DNA of 64,000 nucleotides from an uncultured Microbulbifer sp. (GCF_947504145.1 NZ_CANNGQ010000001.1:558001-622000); one strand, 5' to 3'; counted from the first letter of the stretch, positions 26,061-37,196 are shown. Translations and numbers: made by a program. The notes: generated from the letters alone by a model not told the origin.

Positions 26061-26729
26061 TCAGGCACTCTTGAGATAGTGCTGTTGGATCAGCGGCCAG
26101 ATCTCGCTGGCGTTGTGTATCAGGTGGTCCGCTTTCCAGTTTTCCGGGTCGTCGCCAGCGTCGATATAGCCGTAGCTACAGGCGATGGTGGGCATGCCGG
26201 CGGCGCGTCCCGCCATGATGTCGCGCTCGTGATCGCCCACATAAATGGCGTCCGCCGGTTCACAGCCAATCCGGTTGCAGGCGAGCAGAATCGGCTCGGG
26301 GTCCGGCTTGCGGTTGGTGACGTCGTCCGGGCAGATAATGGCTCCCGGTGTGGGCAGGTGCGCAAATGCCTGTAATAGCGGGATGGTGTACGCCGAGGGC
26401 TTGTTGGTGACCACGCCCCAGGCAATGCCGTTTTCCGACAGCTGATTCAGGAGCTTTTCGATACCCGGGAAGGGCACGGTGTGCTTGGCCAGATGCATCA
26501 GGTACAGGTCCAGCAGCCGCTGACGCAGTTCGTCGAACCCGGCCTCCCCTTCATCGACCCCAAAGCCCAGCCGTACCATGGCGCGGGCGCCATTGGAGAC
26601 CACTTCGCGGATGGTGGTGTCCGCCAGCGGCGTCAGTTTTTCCTGTTCGCGCAGTTGATTGAGCACCACCACAAAATCCGGGGCGGTGTCGAACAGGGTG
26701 CCGTCAAGGTCAAAGAGTACAGCTTTCAT
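26061..26729 (-). CDS. mupP: HAD phosphatase, MurNAc-6-phosphate phosphatase (MupP) or phosphoglycolate phosphatase
   Basis: This 222-residue HAD enzyme has motif I FDLDGTLFDT with nucleophile and acid Asp residues, motif II VTNKPS, motif III Lys in NRKPDPEP, and motif IV VGDHERD. The alpha-helical cap lies between about 16 and 85. Sequence alone cannot separate phosphoglycolate phosphatase from MupP, but the position directly between ubiG and yciK is that of mupP in Pseudomonas, where it converts MurNAc-6-phosphate to MurNAc for recycling. That assignment is inference from synteny. Two Met codons are adjacent at the start (26732 or 26729). Confidence 0.82.
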   Translation of the reverse strand: MKAVLFDLDGTLFDTAPDFVVVLNQLREQEKLTPLADTTIREVVSNGARAMVRLGFGVDEGEAGFDELRQRLLDLYLMHLAKHTVPFPGIEKLLNQLSENGIAWGVVTNKPSAYTIPLLQAFAHLPTPGAIICPDDVTNRKPDPEPILLACNRIGCEPADAIYVGDHERDIMAGRAAGMPTIACSYGYIDAGDDPENWKADHLIHNASEIWPLIQQHYLKSA

Positions 26730-26747
26730 CAATAGATACTTCTGGCT

Positions 26748-27452
26748 TTATTCTGCTGGGCGGGTGGTGTGCATCAGGTAGTTGACGTCTACGTCCCTGG
26801 GGTTGAGTTTGTACTGCTTGGTGAGGGGATTGTAGGTCATGCCGGTGATGTCGCGGCTTTGCAGGCCGGCTTCGCGCACCCAGCGCCCCAGTTCAGACGG
26901 GCGGATGAATTTACCGTATTCGTGGGTGCCTTTGGGGAGCATACGGAGTACGTATTCGGCGCCAACTACGGCGAATAGCCAGCCTTTGGGGGTGCGGTTG
27001 ATGGTGGAGAAGAAGATGTGGCCGCCGGGTTTTACCAGTTTGGCGCAGGCGCGGATGACGGAGGCCGGGTCGGGCACATGTTCGAGCATTTCCAGGCAGG
27101 TGACGATGTCGTAGCTGCCGGGTTGCTTTTCCGCGAGTTCTTCTACGGGAATACGCTGGTAGTCGATGCTGACGCCGGACTCCAGTGCGTGCAACCGGGC
27201 GACGTTGAGCGGTGCTTCGCCCATGTCGATGCCGGTGGCCCGGGCGCCGCGTTGGGCCATGGCTTCGGTGAGGATGCCGCCGCCGCAGCCCACGTCGAGC
27301 AGGTTTTTACCAGCAACGGGGGCGCGCTGGTCGATATAGTTGGCGCGCAGGGGGTTGATCTCATGCAGGGGTTTGAACTCACCCTGCTGGTCCCACCAGC
27401 GGCTGGCCAGCTGTTCAAATTTGGCGATTTCCGCCGGATCTACGTTGGTCAT
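26748..27452 (-). CDS. ubiG: ubiquinone biosynthesis O-methyltransferase UbiG
   Basis: This 234-residue SAM methyltransferase catalyses both O-methylations of ubiquinone synthesis at the inner membrane. It has the UbiG N-terminus [15 protein letters not shown] and [12 protein letters not shown], motif [29 protein letters not shown] and [19 protein letters not shown], all family hallmarks, with standard length. It lies 14 bases after mtaD and 18 bases before the phosphatase gene, so the three are very likely an operon. Confidence 0.96.
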   Translation of the reverse strand: MTNVDPAEIAKFEQLASRWWDQQGEFKPLHEINPLRANYIDQRAPVAGKNLLDVGCGGGILTEAMAQRGARATGIDMGEAPLNVARLHALESGVSIDYQRIPVEELAEKQPGSYDIVTCLEMLEHVPDPASVIRACAKLVKPGGHIFFSTINRTPKGWLFAVVGAEYVLRMLPKGTHEYGKFIRPSELGRWVREAGLQSRDITGMTYNPLTKQYKLNPRDVDVNYLMHTTRPAE

Positions 27453-27466
27453 CAGTAATCGACTGC

Positions 27467-28834
27467 CTAATTCGTGCGACCCGCGATTCTATCACGCCAA
27501 TTCCCAGCCCGTTGCTTCAGCTCCTCTTCATTAATGGTGGTGAGTTTCCGGTCTTTGAGCAGTTGCTTGCCGGCGACCCAGACGTTGCGTACCTGGTGGC
27601 CGTTGGCGGTGTAGATCAGTTGCGACAGCGGGTCGTGTAGGGGTTGCTGTTCCAGTCCACTCAGGTCCACCGCGCACAGGTCGGCGGCTTTGCCGACTTC
27701 GATGCTGCCGGTGACGTCGTCGATCCCCAGAGCGCGGGCGCCGTTGATGGTGGCCATGGTGAGTGCCTGGTGGGCGGGGAGGGCGTCGGCCTGGCCGGCG
27801 ACGGCCTTGGCGAGGAGGGCGGCGGTGTTGGTTTCCGCGAGCATGTCGAGCCCGTTGTTGCTGGCGGCGCCGTCGGTGCCGATGGACACGTTGATGCCCG
27901 CTTCGAGCAGTTTGGCCACAGGACTGAATCCCGAAGCGAGTTTGAGATTGGAGCGCGGGCAGTGCGCTATATGGGCGCCCGTTCGCTGTATCAGGGCGAT
28001 GTCGCTGTCGTCTAGGGCGGTCATGTGTACGCACAGCATCTGTGGGGAGAGCAGGCCGAGTCGGTGCAGGCGCTGGGTTGGACGTTCACCGGTATCCTTT
28101 ATGGCTTTTTCCACTTCCCCGGCGGTTTCATGCAGGTGCATTTGCACGGGCATTTGCAGTTCTTCCGTGTAGATAGCGATCTTGCTCAGGGTTTCGTCAC
28201 CCACGGTGTAGGGAGCATGGGGCGCGAAGGCGAAGCTGATGCGGGGGTGGGAGCGGTAGTCATCCCGGAGCGCCAGGCCTTTGTCGATGGCATCAAATCC
28301 GTTTCTGGACCAGTTGTTGGGGAAGTCGATCACCGGGAAGGCGATCTGGGCGCGCATGCCGGCATCGTGAGCGGCCGCAGCGGTGTCTTCCGGGAAAAAG
28401 TACTGGTCGGAAAATGTGGTGGTGCCGCTTCTGAGCATTTCCGCCATGGCCAGGCGGGTGCCGTCGGCGACGAATTCAGGGCTGACCCATTGCTGCTCGG
28501 CTGGCCAGATGTGTTTTTCCAGCCAGGTCATCAGCGGCTGGTCGTCGGCGTATCCGCGCAGCAGGCTCATGGCGGCGTGGTTGTGGGTGTTGATCAGGCC
28601 TGGGATCAGCAGTTGGTCGCCCAGCTGGTGCTCTTCGTTTGCGTCGAAGCGGTTGCGGGCCTCGTTGCTGGGGAGGATGGCAGTGATGATGCCGCTATCG
28701 ATGGCCAGTGAGCAGTTTTCGTACACGCGTTTTTCCGGGACCACCGGAATAATCCAGCGGGCGTGAATCAGGGTATCGATTGGTTGTTTTTTGCCCGGTT
28801 TCTGGCGTGTGCTGTTGGGATTACTGTTGGCCAT
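27467..28834 (-). CDS. mtaD: TRZ/ATZ family amidohydrolase, 5'-methylthioadenosine/S-adenosylhomocysteine deaminase
   Basis: From the ATG at 28834 (MANSNPNS) the product has 455 residues; the frame stays open far upstream opposite gyrA, but only this start fits the family. Metal ligands are visible in [15 protein letters not shown] (HxH), [10 protein letters not shown], and [15 protein letters not shown]. The [12 protein letters not shown] and [12 protein letters not shown] segments fit the MTA/SAH deaminase group, which deaminates 5'-methylthioadenosine to 5'-methylthioinosine. The same gene sits upstream of ubiG in Pseudomonas. It is divergent from gyrA. Confidence 0.9.
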   Translation of the reverse strand: MANSNPNSTRQKPGKKQPIDTLIHARWIIPVVPEKRVYENCSLAIDSGIITAILPSNEARNRFDANEEHQLGDQLLIPGLINTHNHAAMSLLRGYADDQPLMTWLEKHIWPAEQQWVSPEFVADGTRLAMAEMLRSGTTTFSDQYFFPEDTAAAAHDAGMRAQIAFPVIDFPNNWSRNGFDAIDKGLALRDDYRSHPRISFAFAPHAPYTVGDETLSKIAIYTEELQMPVQMHLHETAGEVEKAIKDTGERPTQRLHRLGLLSPQMLCVHMTALDDSDIALIQRTGAHIAHCPRSNLKLASGFSPVAKLLEAGINVSIGTDGAASNNGLDMLAETNTAALLAKAVAGQADALPAHQALTMATINGARALGIDDVTGSIEVGKAADLCAVDLSGLEQQPLHDPLSQLIYTANGHQVRNVWVAGKQLLKDRKLTTINEEELKQRAGNWRDRIAGRTN

Positions 28835-28928
28835 TGTGTGTTTTTTGTTCCGCTGGAAAGCTGCAGACTTTAACGGCGGGGAGGCGCGTGAACAAGTCCG
28901 TACAAGTCGTCCTTCCCTGCGCCAATTG

Positions 28929-28937
28929 TGGTAGAAT
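28929..28937 (+). promoter_or_regulatory. extended -10 promoter candidate for gyrA
   Basis: TGGTAGAAT is an extended -10 box; no good -35 box is visible. It would give a leader of about 135 bases before gyrA, containing a hairpin with arms CAGGGCTG (29022-29029) and CAGCCCTG (29039-29046). Confidence 0.4.
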
Positions 28938-29080
28938 CGCCCGCTTGATCGGGGCTGTGACCAGTGAGCCCCACCTGTTTCCCGGCCTTTGGCAGTGCCG
29001 CCCGACGAAGGGGTGTAGTGCCAGGGCTGAAGAGGGGCCAGCCCTGCTGGCGGCGTTAACGATAAGGAATGCCTGAAAAC

Positions 29081-31672
29081 ATGGGCGAAATAGCCAAAGA
29101 AATTTCTCCGATCAATATCGAAGAAGAGCTGAAGCAATCCTACCTCGACTATGCGATGAGCGTGATTGTAGGCCGCGCGTTGCCAGATGTGCGTGATGGC
29201 CTGAAGCCGGTTCACCGGCGCGTGCTCTACGCCATGAACGAACTCAAAAACGACTGGAACAAGCCGTATAAAAAGTCCGCCCGTGTGGTGGGTGACGTCA
29301 TCGGTAAATACCACCCGCACGGCGACAGTGCGGTGTACGACACCATTGTGCGTATGGCGCAGCCATTTTCTCTGCGTTATATGCTGGTGGATGGCCAGGG
29401 CAACTTCGGTTCCATCGATGGTGACAGTGCGGCAGCCATGCGTTACACCGAAATTCGCATGGACAAGCTGGCGCACGAGCTGCTGTCCGATCTCGATAAA
29501 GAAACCGTCAATTTTGTCGACAACTACGATGGCTCCGAGCAGATGCCGGAAGTCCTGCCGTCGCGGGTACCGAATCTGCTGGTAAACGGTTCTTCCGGTA
29601 TTGCCGTGGGTATGGCGACCAATATCCCACCGCACAATATGAGTGAAGTGGTGCGGGGCTGTCTGGCGCTGATCGACAACAGCGAGCTGACCATCGATGA
29701 TTTGATGGAATATATCCCGGGCCCTGATTTCCCCACTGGCGCCATTATCAATGGCCGCGCCGGTATTCTGATGGCCTACCGCACTGGCCGCGGACGTATC
29801 TATATTCGCGCGAAAGCGGAAGTGATCCGCGATGACAAGACCAATCGCGAAACCATCATCGTTCATGAGATTCCGTACCAGCTGAACAAGGCGCGCCTGA
29901 TCGAGCGTATTGCCGAGCTGGTAAAAGAGAAGAAAATCGAAGGCATTTCCGAGCTGCGCGACGAGTCCGATAAAGACGGCCTGCGCGTAGTGATTGAGCT
30001 CAAGCGCGGCGAGCTTGGCGATGTGGTATTGAACAACCTTTACTCCCAGACCCAGCTGGAAAGTGTGTTCGGTATCAATATGGTGGCTCTGGTGGATGGC
30101 CAGCCCAAGTTGCTGAATTTGAAGCAGCTGCTGGAATATTTTATCCGTCACCGCCAGGAAGTCGTTACCCGCCGTACGGTATACCTGCTGCGCAAAGCGC
30201 GTGAGCGTGGGCATATCCTGGAAGGTCTGGCGATTGCGATCTCCAATATCGACCCGGTGATTGAGCTGATCAAAGCGTCCGCTACGCCGGCAGAAGCGCG
30301 TGAAGCCTTGCTGGCCAAGGGCTGGCCGGTTGGCGAGGTGGAGCAGTTTCTGGAGCGCGCCGGCGCAGACGCCTGTCGTCCGGACGACCTGCCAAAAGAG
30401 TTTGGTTTGCGCGATGGTAGCTACTATCTCTCGCCCGCCCAGGCCCAGGCCATTCTCGAACTGCGTCTGCACCGCCTCACGGGGATGGAGCACGACAAGT
30501 TGCTGGCCGAGTACAGTGAGCGCCTGGAGCAGATCGCTGAGTACCTGGAAATTCTGGGTAGCCCTGAGCGCCTGATGCAGGTGATTCGCGACGAGCTGGA
30601 AGTGCTGGAAAAGGAGTTTGGCGATGAGCGTCGTTCCGAGATTGTCGCGTCCCGTCAGGACCTCTCCGTTGAAGACCTGATCACCCCGGAAGACAAGGTG
30701 GTGACCATTTCGCACGGCGGTTACGCCAAGAGCCAGCCACTGGCGGACTACCAGGCGCAGCGCCGTGGTGGTATGGGTAAATCCGCCACTCAGGTAAAAG
30801 ATGAAGACTTTGTCGAGCACCTGTTGATTGCCAACTCCCACGACACCATCTTGTGCTTCTCCAATAAGGGCAAGGTGTACTGGCTTAAGGTCTATGAAGT
30901 ACCTACCGCTGGCCGTGCCTCCCGTGGTCGCCCGATGGTGAACATGTTGCCGCTGGAAGACGACGAACGCATCAGTAGCCTGATGCCGGTGTCTGAATAC
31001 GATGAAGATCATTTTATTTTCTTCGCCACGGCCAATGGCACGGTGAAGAAAACCCCGCTGACCGCCTTTTCCCGTCCGCGTAGTGTTGGCTTGCGGGCAA
31101 TTGAACTGGAAGAAAGCGATCGCCTGGTGGCCACCGCTATTACTGACGGCAAGCAGGATGTACTGCTGCTGACCAGTGCCGGTAAAGCTGCCCGTTTCGC
31201 CGAGGAAAATGTGCGCTCCATGGGGCGCGTTTCCCGCGGTGTGCGCGGTATCCGTATGGCAGAAGGTGTGTACGTTATCGCCATGGTGATCCCGGAAGAG
31301 GGTGGCTCGGTGATGATGGCCACCGAAAACGGCTACGGCAAACGCACCGCTACTGCGGACTTCCCGACCAAGGGCCGCGGTAACCAGGGCGTGATTGCGA
31401 TTGCCTCCAGTGAGCGAAATGGTGAGCTGGTCGGTGCCTGTCAGGTGCATTCCGGTGAGGAAATCATGTTGATTTCCGATCAGGGCACCCTGGTGCGTAC
31501 CCGGGTCGATGAAGTATCCGAGTTGGGGCGTAATACCCAGGGGGTTCGCGTTATCCGCCTGAAGGAAAATGAGAACCTGGTGGGCCTGGCGCGGATTCAG
31601 GAAGCGGAAGCTCCCGAAGGTGAGGGTGGTGAAGGCGGCGAAGCAGCTGAAGACGGCGCTGCTGAGGAGTAA
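29081..31672 (+). CDS. gyrA: DNA gyrase subunit A
   Basis: From the ATG at 29081 the 863-residue product aligns without gaps with E. coli GyrA over the first 120 residues. The catalytic Tyr122 lies in [11 protein letters not shown]. The quinolone-determining region reads [12 protein letters not shown] with Ser83 and Asp87 intact, so no classic quinolone-resistance change is present. The C-terminal pinwheel has [10 protein letters not shown] (GyrA box) and ends in an acidic tail. AAGGA lies 12 bases upstream; an ATG at 29069 directly abuts that site and is less likely. A strong terminator follows. Confidence 0.98.
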   Translation: MGEIAKEISPINIEEELKQSYLDYAMSVIVGRALPDVRDGLKPVHRRVLYAMNELKNDWNKPYKKSARVVGDVIGKYHPHGDSAVYDTIVRMAQPFSLRYMLVDGQGNFGSIDGDSAAAMRYTEIRMDKLAHELLSDLDKETVNFVDNYDGSEQMPEVLPSRVPNLLVNGSSGIAVGMATNIPPHNMSEVVRGCLALIDNSELTIDDLMEYIPGPDFPTGAIINGRAGILMAYRTGRGRIYIRAKAEVIRDDKTNRETIIVHEIPYQLNKARLIERIAELVKEKKIEGISELRDESDKDGLRVVIELKRGELGDVVLNNLYSQTQLESVFGINMVALVDGQPKLLNLKQLLEYFIRHRQEVVTRRTVYLLRKARERGHILEGLAIAISNIDPVIELIKASATPAEAREALLAKGWPVGEVEQFLERAGADACRPDDLPKEFGLRDGSYYLSPAQAQAILELRLHRLTGMEHDKLLAEYSERLEQIAEYLEILGSPERLMQVIRDELEVLEKEFGDERRSEIVASRQDLSVEDLITPEDKVVTISHGGYAKSQPLADYQAQRRGGMGKSATQVKDEDFVEHLLIANSHDTILCFSNKGKVYWLKVYEVPTAGRASRGRPMVNMLPLEDDERISSLMPVSEYDEDHFIFFATANGTVKKTPLTAFSRPRSVGLRAIELEESDRLVATAITDGKQDVLLLTSAGKAARFAEENVRSMGRVSRGVRGIRMAEGVYVIAMVIPEEGGSVMMATENGYGKRTATADFPTKGRGNQGVIAIASSERNGELVGACQVHSGEEIMLISDQGTLVRTRVDEVSELGRNTQGVRVIRLKENENLVGLARIQEAEAPEGEGGEGGEAAEDGAAEE

Positions 31673-31694
31673 CAACAGATTCCTCTTTCCCCTC

Positions 31695-31726
31695 AAAAAA
31701 GGCTGCGATCACTCGCGGCCTTTTTT
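31695..31726 (+). terminator. Rho-independent terminator after gyrA
   Basis: GGCTGCGA (31701-31708) pairs with TCGCGGCC (31713-31720), with six A before and six T after. Confidence 0.93.
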
Positions 31727-31877
31727 GACTTTAACGGGTAGAGCTGGCCTGCGGTCGAAAGATCTGTAATCGAGAGGTGCCTAAACGGGGTTTTTGTATC
31801 TCGACTTTTCTCTCTGGGCCAAAGTTTTAATTCAATTCGATCAAATTCAACTTTGTTTTCTCTGTGGAAGTGAATCA

Positions 31878-32957
31878 ATGAGAAAGTTTAATTTCTGTGC
31901 GGGACCTGCGGCACTGCCGGAACCAGTGTTAAGGCAGGCGCAGGAAGAGTTGCTGGACTGGCAGGGCGCTGGCTGTTCGGTAATGGAAGTTAGCCACCGC
32001 TCGCCAGAATTTACTGCGGTCGCGGAAGAGGCTGAGCAGGATCTGCGAGATCTGCTGAGCATCCCCGACAATTACAAGGTGCTGTTTTTACAGGGCGGGG
32101 CAACGGGGCAGTTCAGCGCCATTCCCTGGAACCTGCTGGGCGCTGGTAGTAAAAAAGCGGATTACATCCACACGGGCCAGTGGGCGGATAAGGCGATCAA
32201 GGAGGCGCGCCGATACGGTGATGTGAATATCGTGGCGTCATCGGAAGATCGCAATTTCTGTTACGCGCCGGCCGCAGATGCCTGGCAGGAAAGCGACGAT
32301 GCGGCGTATTTCCACTACACGCCCAATGAGACAATTGGTGGCGTGGAGTTTCCGTATATCCCGGAAGTGCAGAGCCCGCTGGTTGCAGACATGTCTTCGA
32401 CCATTCTGTCGCAACCGATTCCGGTGGAGAAGTTCGGTTTTATCTATGCGGGTGCTCAGAAAAACATTGGCCCGTCTGGCATTGCGGTGGGTATTGTGCG
32501 CGATGACCTGCTGGATCGGGCACTGCCGGGCATTCCGCGCAGCCTGAACTGGAAGGTTGCTGCAGATGGGCAGTCCATGGATAACACCCCACCCACCTTT
32601 GCCTGGTATCTGTCGGGCCTGGTGTTCAAGTGGCTGAAAGCCCAGGGTGGCGTTGACGCCATGGCCGAACTGAGCTTGAAAAAGTCCGGGCTGCTGTACG
32701 ATTTCCTTGATCGTAGTGCATTTTTCTCGAGCCCGGTGGCGGTGGAAAGTCGCTCGCGCATGAACGTACCTTTTGTGCTGGCGGACGATGCTCTGGACAA
32801 GCAGTTCCTGAAAGAGTCGGAAGCTGCTGGTCTGCTGGCCCTGAAGGGGCATCGCTCCGTCGGTGGTATGCGCGCCTCGCTTTACAACGCTGTTCCACTG
32901 GAAGCAGTGGAAACGCTGGTCGCGTTTATGGCGGATTTTGAACAGCGCCACGGCTGA
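31878..32957 (+). CDS. serC: phosphoserine aminotransferase
   Basis: This 359-residue class V aminotransferase converts 3-phosphohydroxypyruvate to phosphoserine and also serves pyridoxal phosphate synthesis. It begins [18 protein letters not shown], and has [29 protein letters not shown], and [12 protein letters not shown] with the PLP Lys, and ends [17 protein letters not shown]. The ATG at 31878 is chosen by family start; an upstream in-frame start at 31794 adds unrelated residues. It begins the serC-pheA-tyrA/aroA-cmk-rpsA series. Confidence 0.97.
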   Translation: MRKFNFCAGPAALPEPVLRQAQEELLDWQGAGCSVMEVSHRSPEFTAVAEEAEQDLRDLLSIPDNYKVLFLQGGATGQFSAIPWNLLGAGSKKADYIHTGQWADKAIKEARRYGDVNIVASSEDRNFCYAPAADAWQESDDAAYFHYTPNETIGGVEFPYIPEVQSPLVADMSSTILSQPIPVEKFGFIYAGAQKNIGPSGIAVGIVRDDLLDRALPGIPRSLNWKVAADGQSMDNTPPTFAWYLSGLVFKWLKAQGGVDAMAELSLKKSGLLYDFLDRSAFFSSPVAVESRSRMNVPFVLADDALDKQFLKESEAAGLLALKGHRSVGGMRASLYNAVPLEAVETLVAFMADFEQRHG

Positions 32958-32998
32958 TTGTGAACAAGCAACGGAATTTACATTGTTAGGCGAGAATT

Positions 32999-34102
32999 AT
33001 GTCTGAAGACAAGCCAAAGCAGGACGAGCGCCTGCTGGAACTTCGCGATCGCATCGACAGTCTCGATAGCGATATCGCGCGGCTGATTTCCGAGCGTGCC
33101 AACTGCGCGCTGGAAGTGGCAGAAGTGAAAAAAAGTAACGGCGAAAATGCGCTGTATTACCGCCCTGAGCGGGAAGCGCAGGTACTGCGTCGGGCCATGG
33201 AGCGAAACCCTGGCCCCTTGACCAACGAGGAGTTGGCGCGGTTGTTTCGCGAGATCATGTCTGCCTGTCTTGCTCTGGAAGAGCCGATCAAGGTGGCTTA
33301 CCTGGGCCCGGAAGGAACCTTTACCCAGCAGGCGGCGTTGAAGCACTTCGGCCATTCCGCCGTATCCAAGCCGTTGTCGGCCATCGATGAAGTATTCCGC
33401 GAAGTAGAAGCAGGCGCGGTCAATTACGGTGTGGTGCCGGTGGAGAACTCCACCGAGGGTGTGGTGAATCACACCCTGGACAACTTTATGACTTCCAACA
33501 TGAAAATCTGCGGTGAGGTGGAGCTTCGGATTCACCAGCACCTGATGATTTCTGATATTACTCGCAAAGACTCTATCACCCGTATTTATTCCCATGCCCA
33601 GAGCCTGGCGCAGTGCCGCAAGTGGCTGGACTCCTACTACCCGAATGTGGAGCGTGTAGCGGTTGCGAGTAATGCGGAGGCCGCCAAGCGGGTAAAAGGT
33701 GAGTGGAATGCCGCGGCCATCGCCGGTGATATGGCGGCAGATATGTACGGCCTGAAAATCCTGAATGAAAAGATTGAGGATCGCCCGGACAACTCCACTC
33801 GTTTCCTGATCATCGGCTCCCAGGCAGTGCCTGCCAGCGGCGATGACAAGACCTCACTGATGGTTTCCATGCGCAATGAGCCGGGTGCGCTGCACGATCT
33901 GCTGGTGCCGTTCCAGACACACAAGATTGATTTGACCCGCGTAGAAACCCGCCCGTCACAAAGTGGCAACTGGACCTATGTGTTCTTCATCGATTTTGTT
34001 GGCCACCGCGACAGCGAAAATGTCGCCGCTGCACTGAAAGATGTAGGTGCCTGCGCCGCTGATATGAAAGTGCTCGGATCATACCCTCGCGGAGTATTGT
34101 AA
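32999..34102 (+). CDS. pheA: bifunctional chorismate mutase/prephenate dehydratase (P-protein)
   Basis: This 367-residue protein makes phenylpyruvate from chorismate. Residues 1-95 form the AroQ chorismate mutase (LRDRIDSLDSDIARLISERA), about 98-275 the dehydratase (VAYLGPEGTFTQQAA, PVENSTEGVV, and NSTRFLIIG with the catalytic Thr), and 285-365 the ACT domain for phenylalanine feedback, with GALHDLL and VETRPS (ESRP in other species). The stop codon is directly followed by the ATG of the tyrA-aroA gene, so the two are coupled. Confidence 0.97.
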   Translation: MSEDKPKQDERLLELRDRIDSLDSDIARLISERANCALEVAEVKKSNGENALYYRPEREAQVLRRAMERNPGPLTNEELARLFREIMSACLALEEPIKVAYLGPEGTFTQQAALKHFGHSAVSKPLSAIDEVFREVEAGAVNYGVVPVENSTEGVVNHTLDNFMTSNMKICGEVELRIHQHLMISDITRKDSITRIYSHAQSLAQCRKWLDSYYPNVERVAVASNAEAAKRVKGEWNAAAIAGDMAADMYGLKILNEKIEDRPDNSTRFLIIGSQAVPASGDDKTSLMVSMRNEPGALHDLLVPFQTHKIDLTRVETRPSQSGNWTYVFFIDFVGHRDSENVAAALKDVGACAADMKVLGSYPRGVL

Positions 34103-36361
34103 ATGCCGGATCTAGGGAAGGGGGCAAAGCAGGGTGCTGTGGGCCGTTTGGTTGTTGTAGGTATCGGGCTGATTGGCGGCAGTTTGGCGCTGGGGCTCAG
34201 GGCCGCGAGCGGGTGCCGCGAGATCATCGGTGTCGCGCGCCGCGCGCAAACCGGTGAGCAGGCTGTCGCCCTTGGTGTGGTGGACCGGGCGGTTACCGAT
34301 CTTGCCGAGATTTTGCCCGAGCTGGAAGCGGGGGATGTGATTTTTGTCGCGGTGCCGACTCTGACGGTGGAAGCGGTTTTCGCGCAACTAAAAGGTCGCC
34401 TGCCTGGCGGCGTGACGGTAACCGACGGTGCCAGCGTAAAGGGCAGTGTTGTTGCTGCGGCAAAGAATGTTTGGGGGGTGGTGCCGGAATTTCTGGTGCC
34501 CGGTCACCCCATCGCAGGTTCCGAGCAGAGCGGTGTTACTGCGGCGCGGGACGATCTGTATATTGCCCACCGTATTATTCTTACGCCGCTGGCAGAGACC
34601 GCGGTAGAGCATACCCAGCGCATTCAACGCATGTGGGAAGCGGTGGGTGCGGAAGTATTGACCATGCCGGTGGAGGAGCACGATGAAGTGCTCGCCGCTA
34701 CCAGCCACCTTCCCCATGTGATCGCCTTCGGCCTGGTGGATACTCTGGCCCACGATGCGGAAAACGAAAATATTTTCCGTTATGCCGCCGGCGGTTTTCG
34801 TGATTTTACCCGCATCGCCTCCAGCGATCCGGTCATGTGGCGGGACATCATGCTCGCCAATCGCGATGCGATTTTGCAGTCGATTGATCTCTACACCTCC
34901 AACCTGAATTCACTGCGCAGTGCCATTGCCAGCGGCGACAGCGAACATCTGATGGGGGTATTTACCCGGGCCAAGGCGGCACGGGATCACTTCACCAAAA
35001 TGCTGGCCAAAAAAGCGTATACGGAAACTATGGAAGCGAACGAAGTAACTTTTATTGCCCACCCGGGCGGTGCGGTCAATGGCGAACTGCGGGTACCCGG
35101 TGATAAGTCCATGTCACACCGCTCGATCATGCTGGGCTCCCTGGCGGAAGGCATTACCGAGGTGGAAGGGTTTCTGGAGGGGGAGGATGCTTTGGCCACC
35201 CTGCAGTCATTCCGTGATATGGGTGTTGTGATCGAAGGTCCGGTGAACGGTCGCGTTACCATTCACGGTGTTGGTCTGCATGGCCTGCAAGCGCCTCCCG
35301 GGCCGCTTTACGTGGGCAACTCGGGCACCTCCATGCGTTTGCTGGCCGGACTTCTGGCTGGGCAGGCGTTTGACACGGTGCTTACCGGCGATGAATCCCT
35401 GTCCAAGCGCCCGATGAATCGTGTGGCCAATCCACTGCGTGAAATGGGTGCGGTGGTCGAAACCGGTGAAGATGGCCGTCCGCCGCTCAAAATTAAGGGT
35501 GGTAACAAGCTAAGGGCCATCGATTACACCTTGCCCATGGCCAGTGCCCAGGTGAAATCCTGCGTTCTGCTGGCGGGACTCTACGCCGAAGGGGAAACCA
35601 GCACCACGGAACCTGCCCCCACTCGCGATCACACCGAGCGTATGCTGGCCGGGTTTGGCTATGAAGTGCAGCGCGACGGTCCCCGTGCCAGCCTGAGCGG
35701 TGGCGGCAAATTGACCGCTGGACATATCGATGTACCCGCAGACATATCTTCCGCAACCTTCTATATGGTGGCGGCTTCCATTGCGCCGGGCTCCGATGTG
35801 TTGTTGCAACACGTAGGGATCAATCCTACCCGTGACGGTGCGATTAACATCCTGCGGGAAATGGGTGCGGATATCACGCTGGAGAACCAGCGCGAAGTTG
35901 GCGGTGAGCCAGTGGCAGATATTCGTGTGCGCTACGCGCCACTGAAAGGTATCCAGGTCCCGGAAGATCAGGTCCCCCTGGCCATTGACGAGTTCCCGGC
36001 CATTTTCGTGGCGGCTTCCTGTGCGGAAGGTGAAACGGTACTAACTGGCGCGGAAGAGTTGCGGGTTAAGGAGAGTGACCGTATTCAAGCCATGGCGGAT
36101 GGCCTCAAGATTCTGGGCATTGATGCTGAGCCAACTCCGGACGGTATCGTGATCCAGGGTAAAGGTGGCAGCGAATCTCCGGTGTTTGGTGGTGGGGAAG
36201 TGGATAGCCTTGGTGACCACCGTATTGCCATGTCGTTTGCCGTTGCTGCACTGCGTGCGGGCGCGGATATTCGTATCCAGCACTGCGCTAACGTGGCTAC
36301 CTCTTTCCCTAACTTTGCCGAACTGGCAACGGGTGCGGGAATGAACCTTGAGGTGCGCTAA
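34103..36361 (+). CDS. tyrA-aroA: fused prephenate dehydrogenase / 5-enolpyruvylshikimate-3-phosphate synthase
   Basis: This 752-residue protein joins two steps of aromatic amino acid synthesis. Residues 12-300 are prephenate dehydrogenase with VVGIGLIGGSLALGLRA (NAD site) and VPGHPIAGSEQSG. From about 310 it is EPSP synthase, with VPGDKSMSHRSIML, VGNSGTSMRLLAGLLAG, IDEFPAIFVAA, and EELRVKESDRI; the enzyme works on shikimate-3-phosphate and PEP and is the glyphosate target class. The same fusion occurs in Pseudomonas, but there a hisC gene lies between pheA and this gene; here it is absent and the genes touch. Confidence 0.96.
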   Translation: MPDLGKGAKQGAVGRLVVVGIGLIGGSLALGLRAASGCREIIGVARRAQTGEQAVALGVVDRAVTDLAEILPELEAGDVIFVAVPTLTVEAVFAQLKGRLPGGVTVTDGASVKGSVVAAAKNVWGVVPEFLVPGHPIAGSEQSGVTAARDDLYIAHRIILTPLAETAVEHTQRIQRMWEAVGAEVLTMPVEEHDEVLAATSHLPHVIAFGLVDTLAHDAENENIFRYAAGGFRDFTRIASSDPVMWRDIMLANRDAILQSIDLYTSNLNSLRSAIASGDSEHLMGVFTRAKAARDHFTKMLAKKAYTETMEANEVTFIAHPGGAVNGELRVPGDKSMSHRSIMLGSLAEGITEVEGFLEGEDALATLQSFRDMGVVIEGPVNGRVTIHGVGLHGLQAPPGPLYVGNSGTSMRLLAGLLAGQAFDTVLTGDESLSKRPMNRVANPLREMGAVVETGEDGRPPLKIKGGNKLRAIDYTLPMASAQVKSCVLLAGLYAEGETSTTEPAPTRDHTERMLAGFGYEVQRDGPRASLSGGGKLTAGHIDVPADISSATFYMVAASIAPGSDVLLQHVGINPTRDGAINILREMGADITLENQREVGGEPVADIRVRYAPLKGIQVPEDQVPLAIDEFPAIFVAASCAEGETVLTGAEELRVKESDRIQAMADGLKILGIDAEPTPDGIVIQGKGGSESPVFGGGEVDSLGDHRIAMSFAVAALRAGADIRIQHCANVATSFPNFAELATGAGMNLEVR

Positions 36362-36450
36362 GCGCACCTTGTGGGCATTGGGCGCGTGCGCCTCGGGTAA
36401 TATTCCTGCCATCTGCAATACCAGCCAACTAAAGTAGTACCAAATTAGTG

Positions 36451-37149
36451 ATGACTGATATGACCTCTATCCCTCCTGTAGTCACAATCGACGGCCCCAG
36501 TGGCTCTGGCAAAGGCACCATCGCCAAGCTGCTGGCGGACAAGCTCGGCTATGCACTGCTGGATTCCGGCGCCCTGTACCGCCTGACGGCGCTGGCGGCG
36601 CTTAATGCCGACGTGGCACTGGATGGCGACAATCTGGATGAGGCACGGGTCGCGGCAATTGCCGGCAACCTGGATATCCGCTTCGCTATTGCTGGCGGCG
36701 AGGTCAGTGCTGTGCTGGAGGGGAAAGATGTAAGCCGCGACATCCGCATGGAGCGAGTGAGCATGGCGGCGTCGAAAGTGGCGGCAATTCCCGCCGTGCG
36801 CGAGGCGCTGTTGCAGCGCCAGCGGGACTTCCGCGCACTGCCGGGGCTCGTCGCAGACGGTCGTGATATGGGCACTACAGTGTTCCCTGACGCGCCGGTC
36901 AAAGTCTTTCTGACCGCCAGTGCCGAAGAGCGCGCCCGTCGCCGCTTCGATCAGTTGCAGGGCAGGGGGGTTTCTGTTAGCCTCCGCGACCTGCTGGAGG
37001 ACATCCGCGCCCGGGACGACCGGGATATGAACCGCGCAGCCTCCCCTCTGGCCCCCGCAGAAGACGCGGTGGTGCTGGATAGTACGGACATCGATATCGA
37101 CGGTGTCCTGCACAAAGTACTGGACCTGGTGCAGCAGCGTATCGGCTGA
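36451..37149 (+). CDS. cmk: cytidylate kinase
   Basis: The 232-residue enzyme phosphorylates CMP and dCMP. It has [19 protein letters not shown] (P-loop), [36 protein letters not shown], and the lid region [13 protein letters not shown]. The start could be GTG 36448, ATG 36451 or ATG 36460, which sit close together; 36451 is taken. It is followed by a GC-rich hairpin and rpsA, the conserved order in gammaproteobacteria. Confidence 0.95.
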   Translation: MTDMTSIPPVVTIDGPSGSGKGTIAKLLADKLGYALLDSGALYRLTALAALNADVALDGDNLDEARVAAIAGNLDIRFAIAGGEVSAVLEGKDVSRDIRMERVSMAASKVAAIPAVREALLQRQRDFRALPGLVADGRDMGTTVFPDAPVKVFLTASAEERARRRFDQLQGRGVSVSLRDLLEDIRARDDRDMNRAASPLAPAEDAVVLDSTDIDIDGVLHKVLDLVQQRIG

Positions 37150-37196
37150 CAGGCATCGGCTAAGCTCCGGTACAGACAGATAGTTTTTTAACGACA

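Noticed and set aside
28835-31696. Very long open frame on the minus strand opposite gyrA, continuous with mtaD
   Set aside because: It mirrors the codon bias of gyrA, has no family resemblance, and mtaD has a fitting start at 28834.
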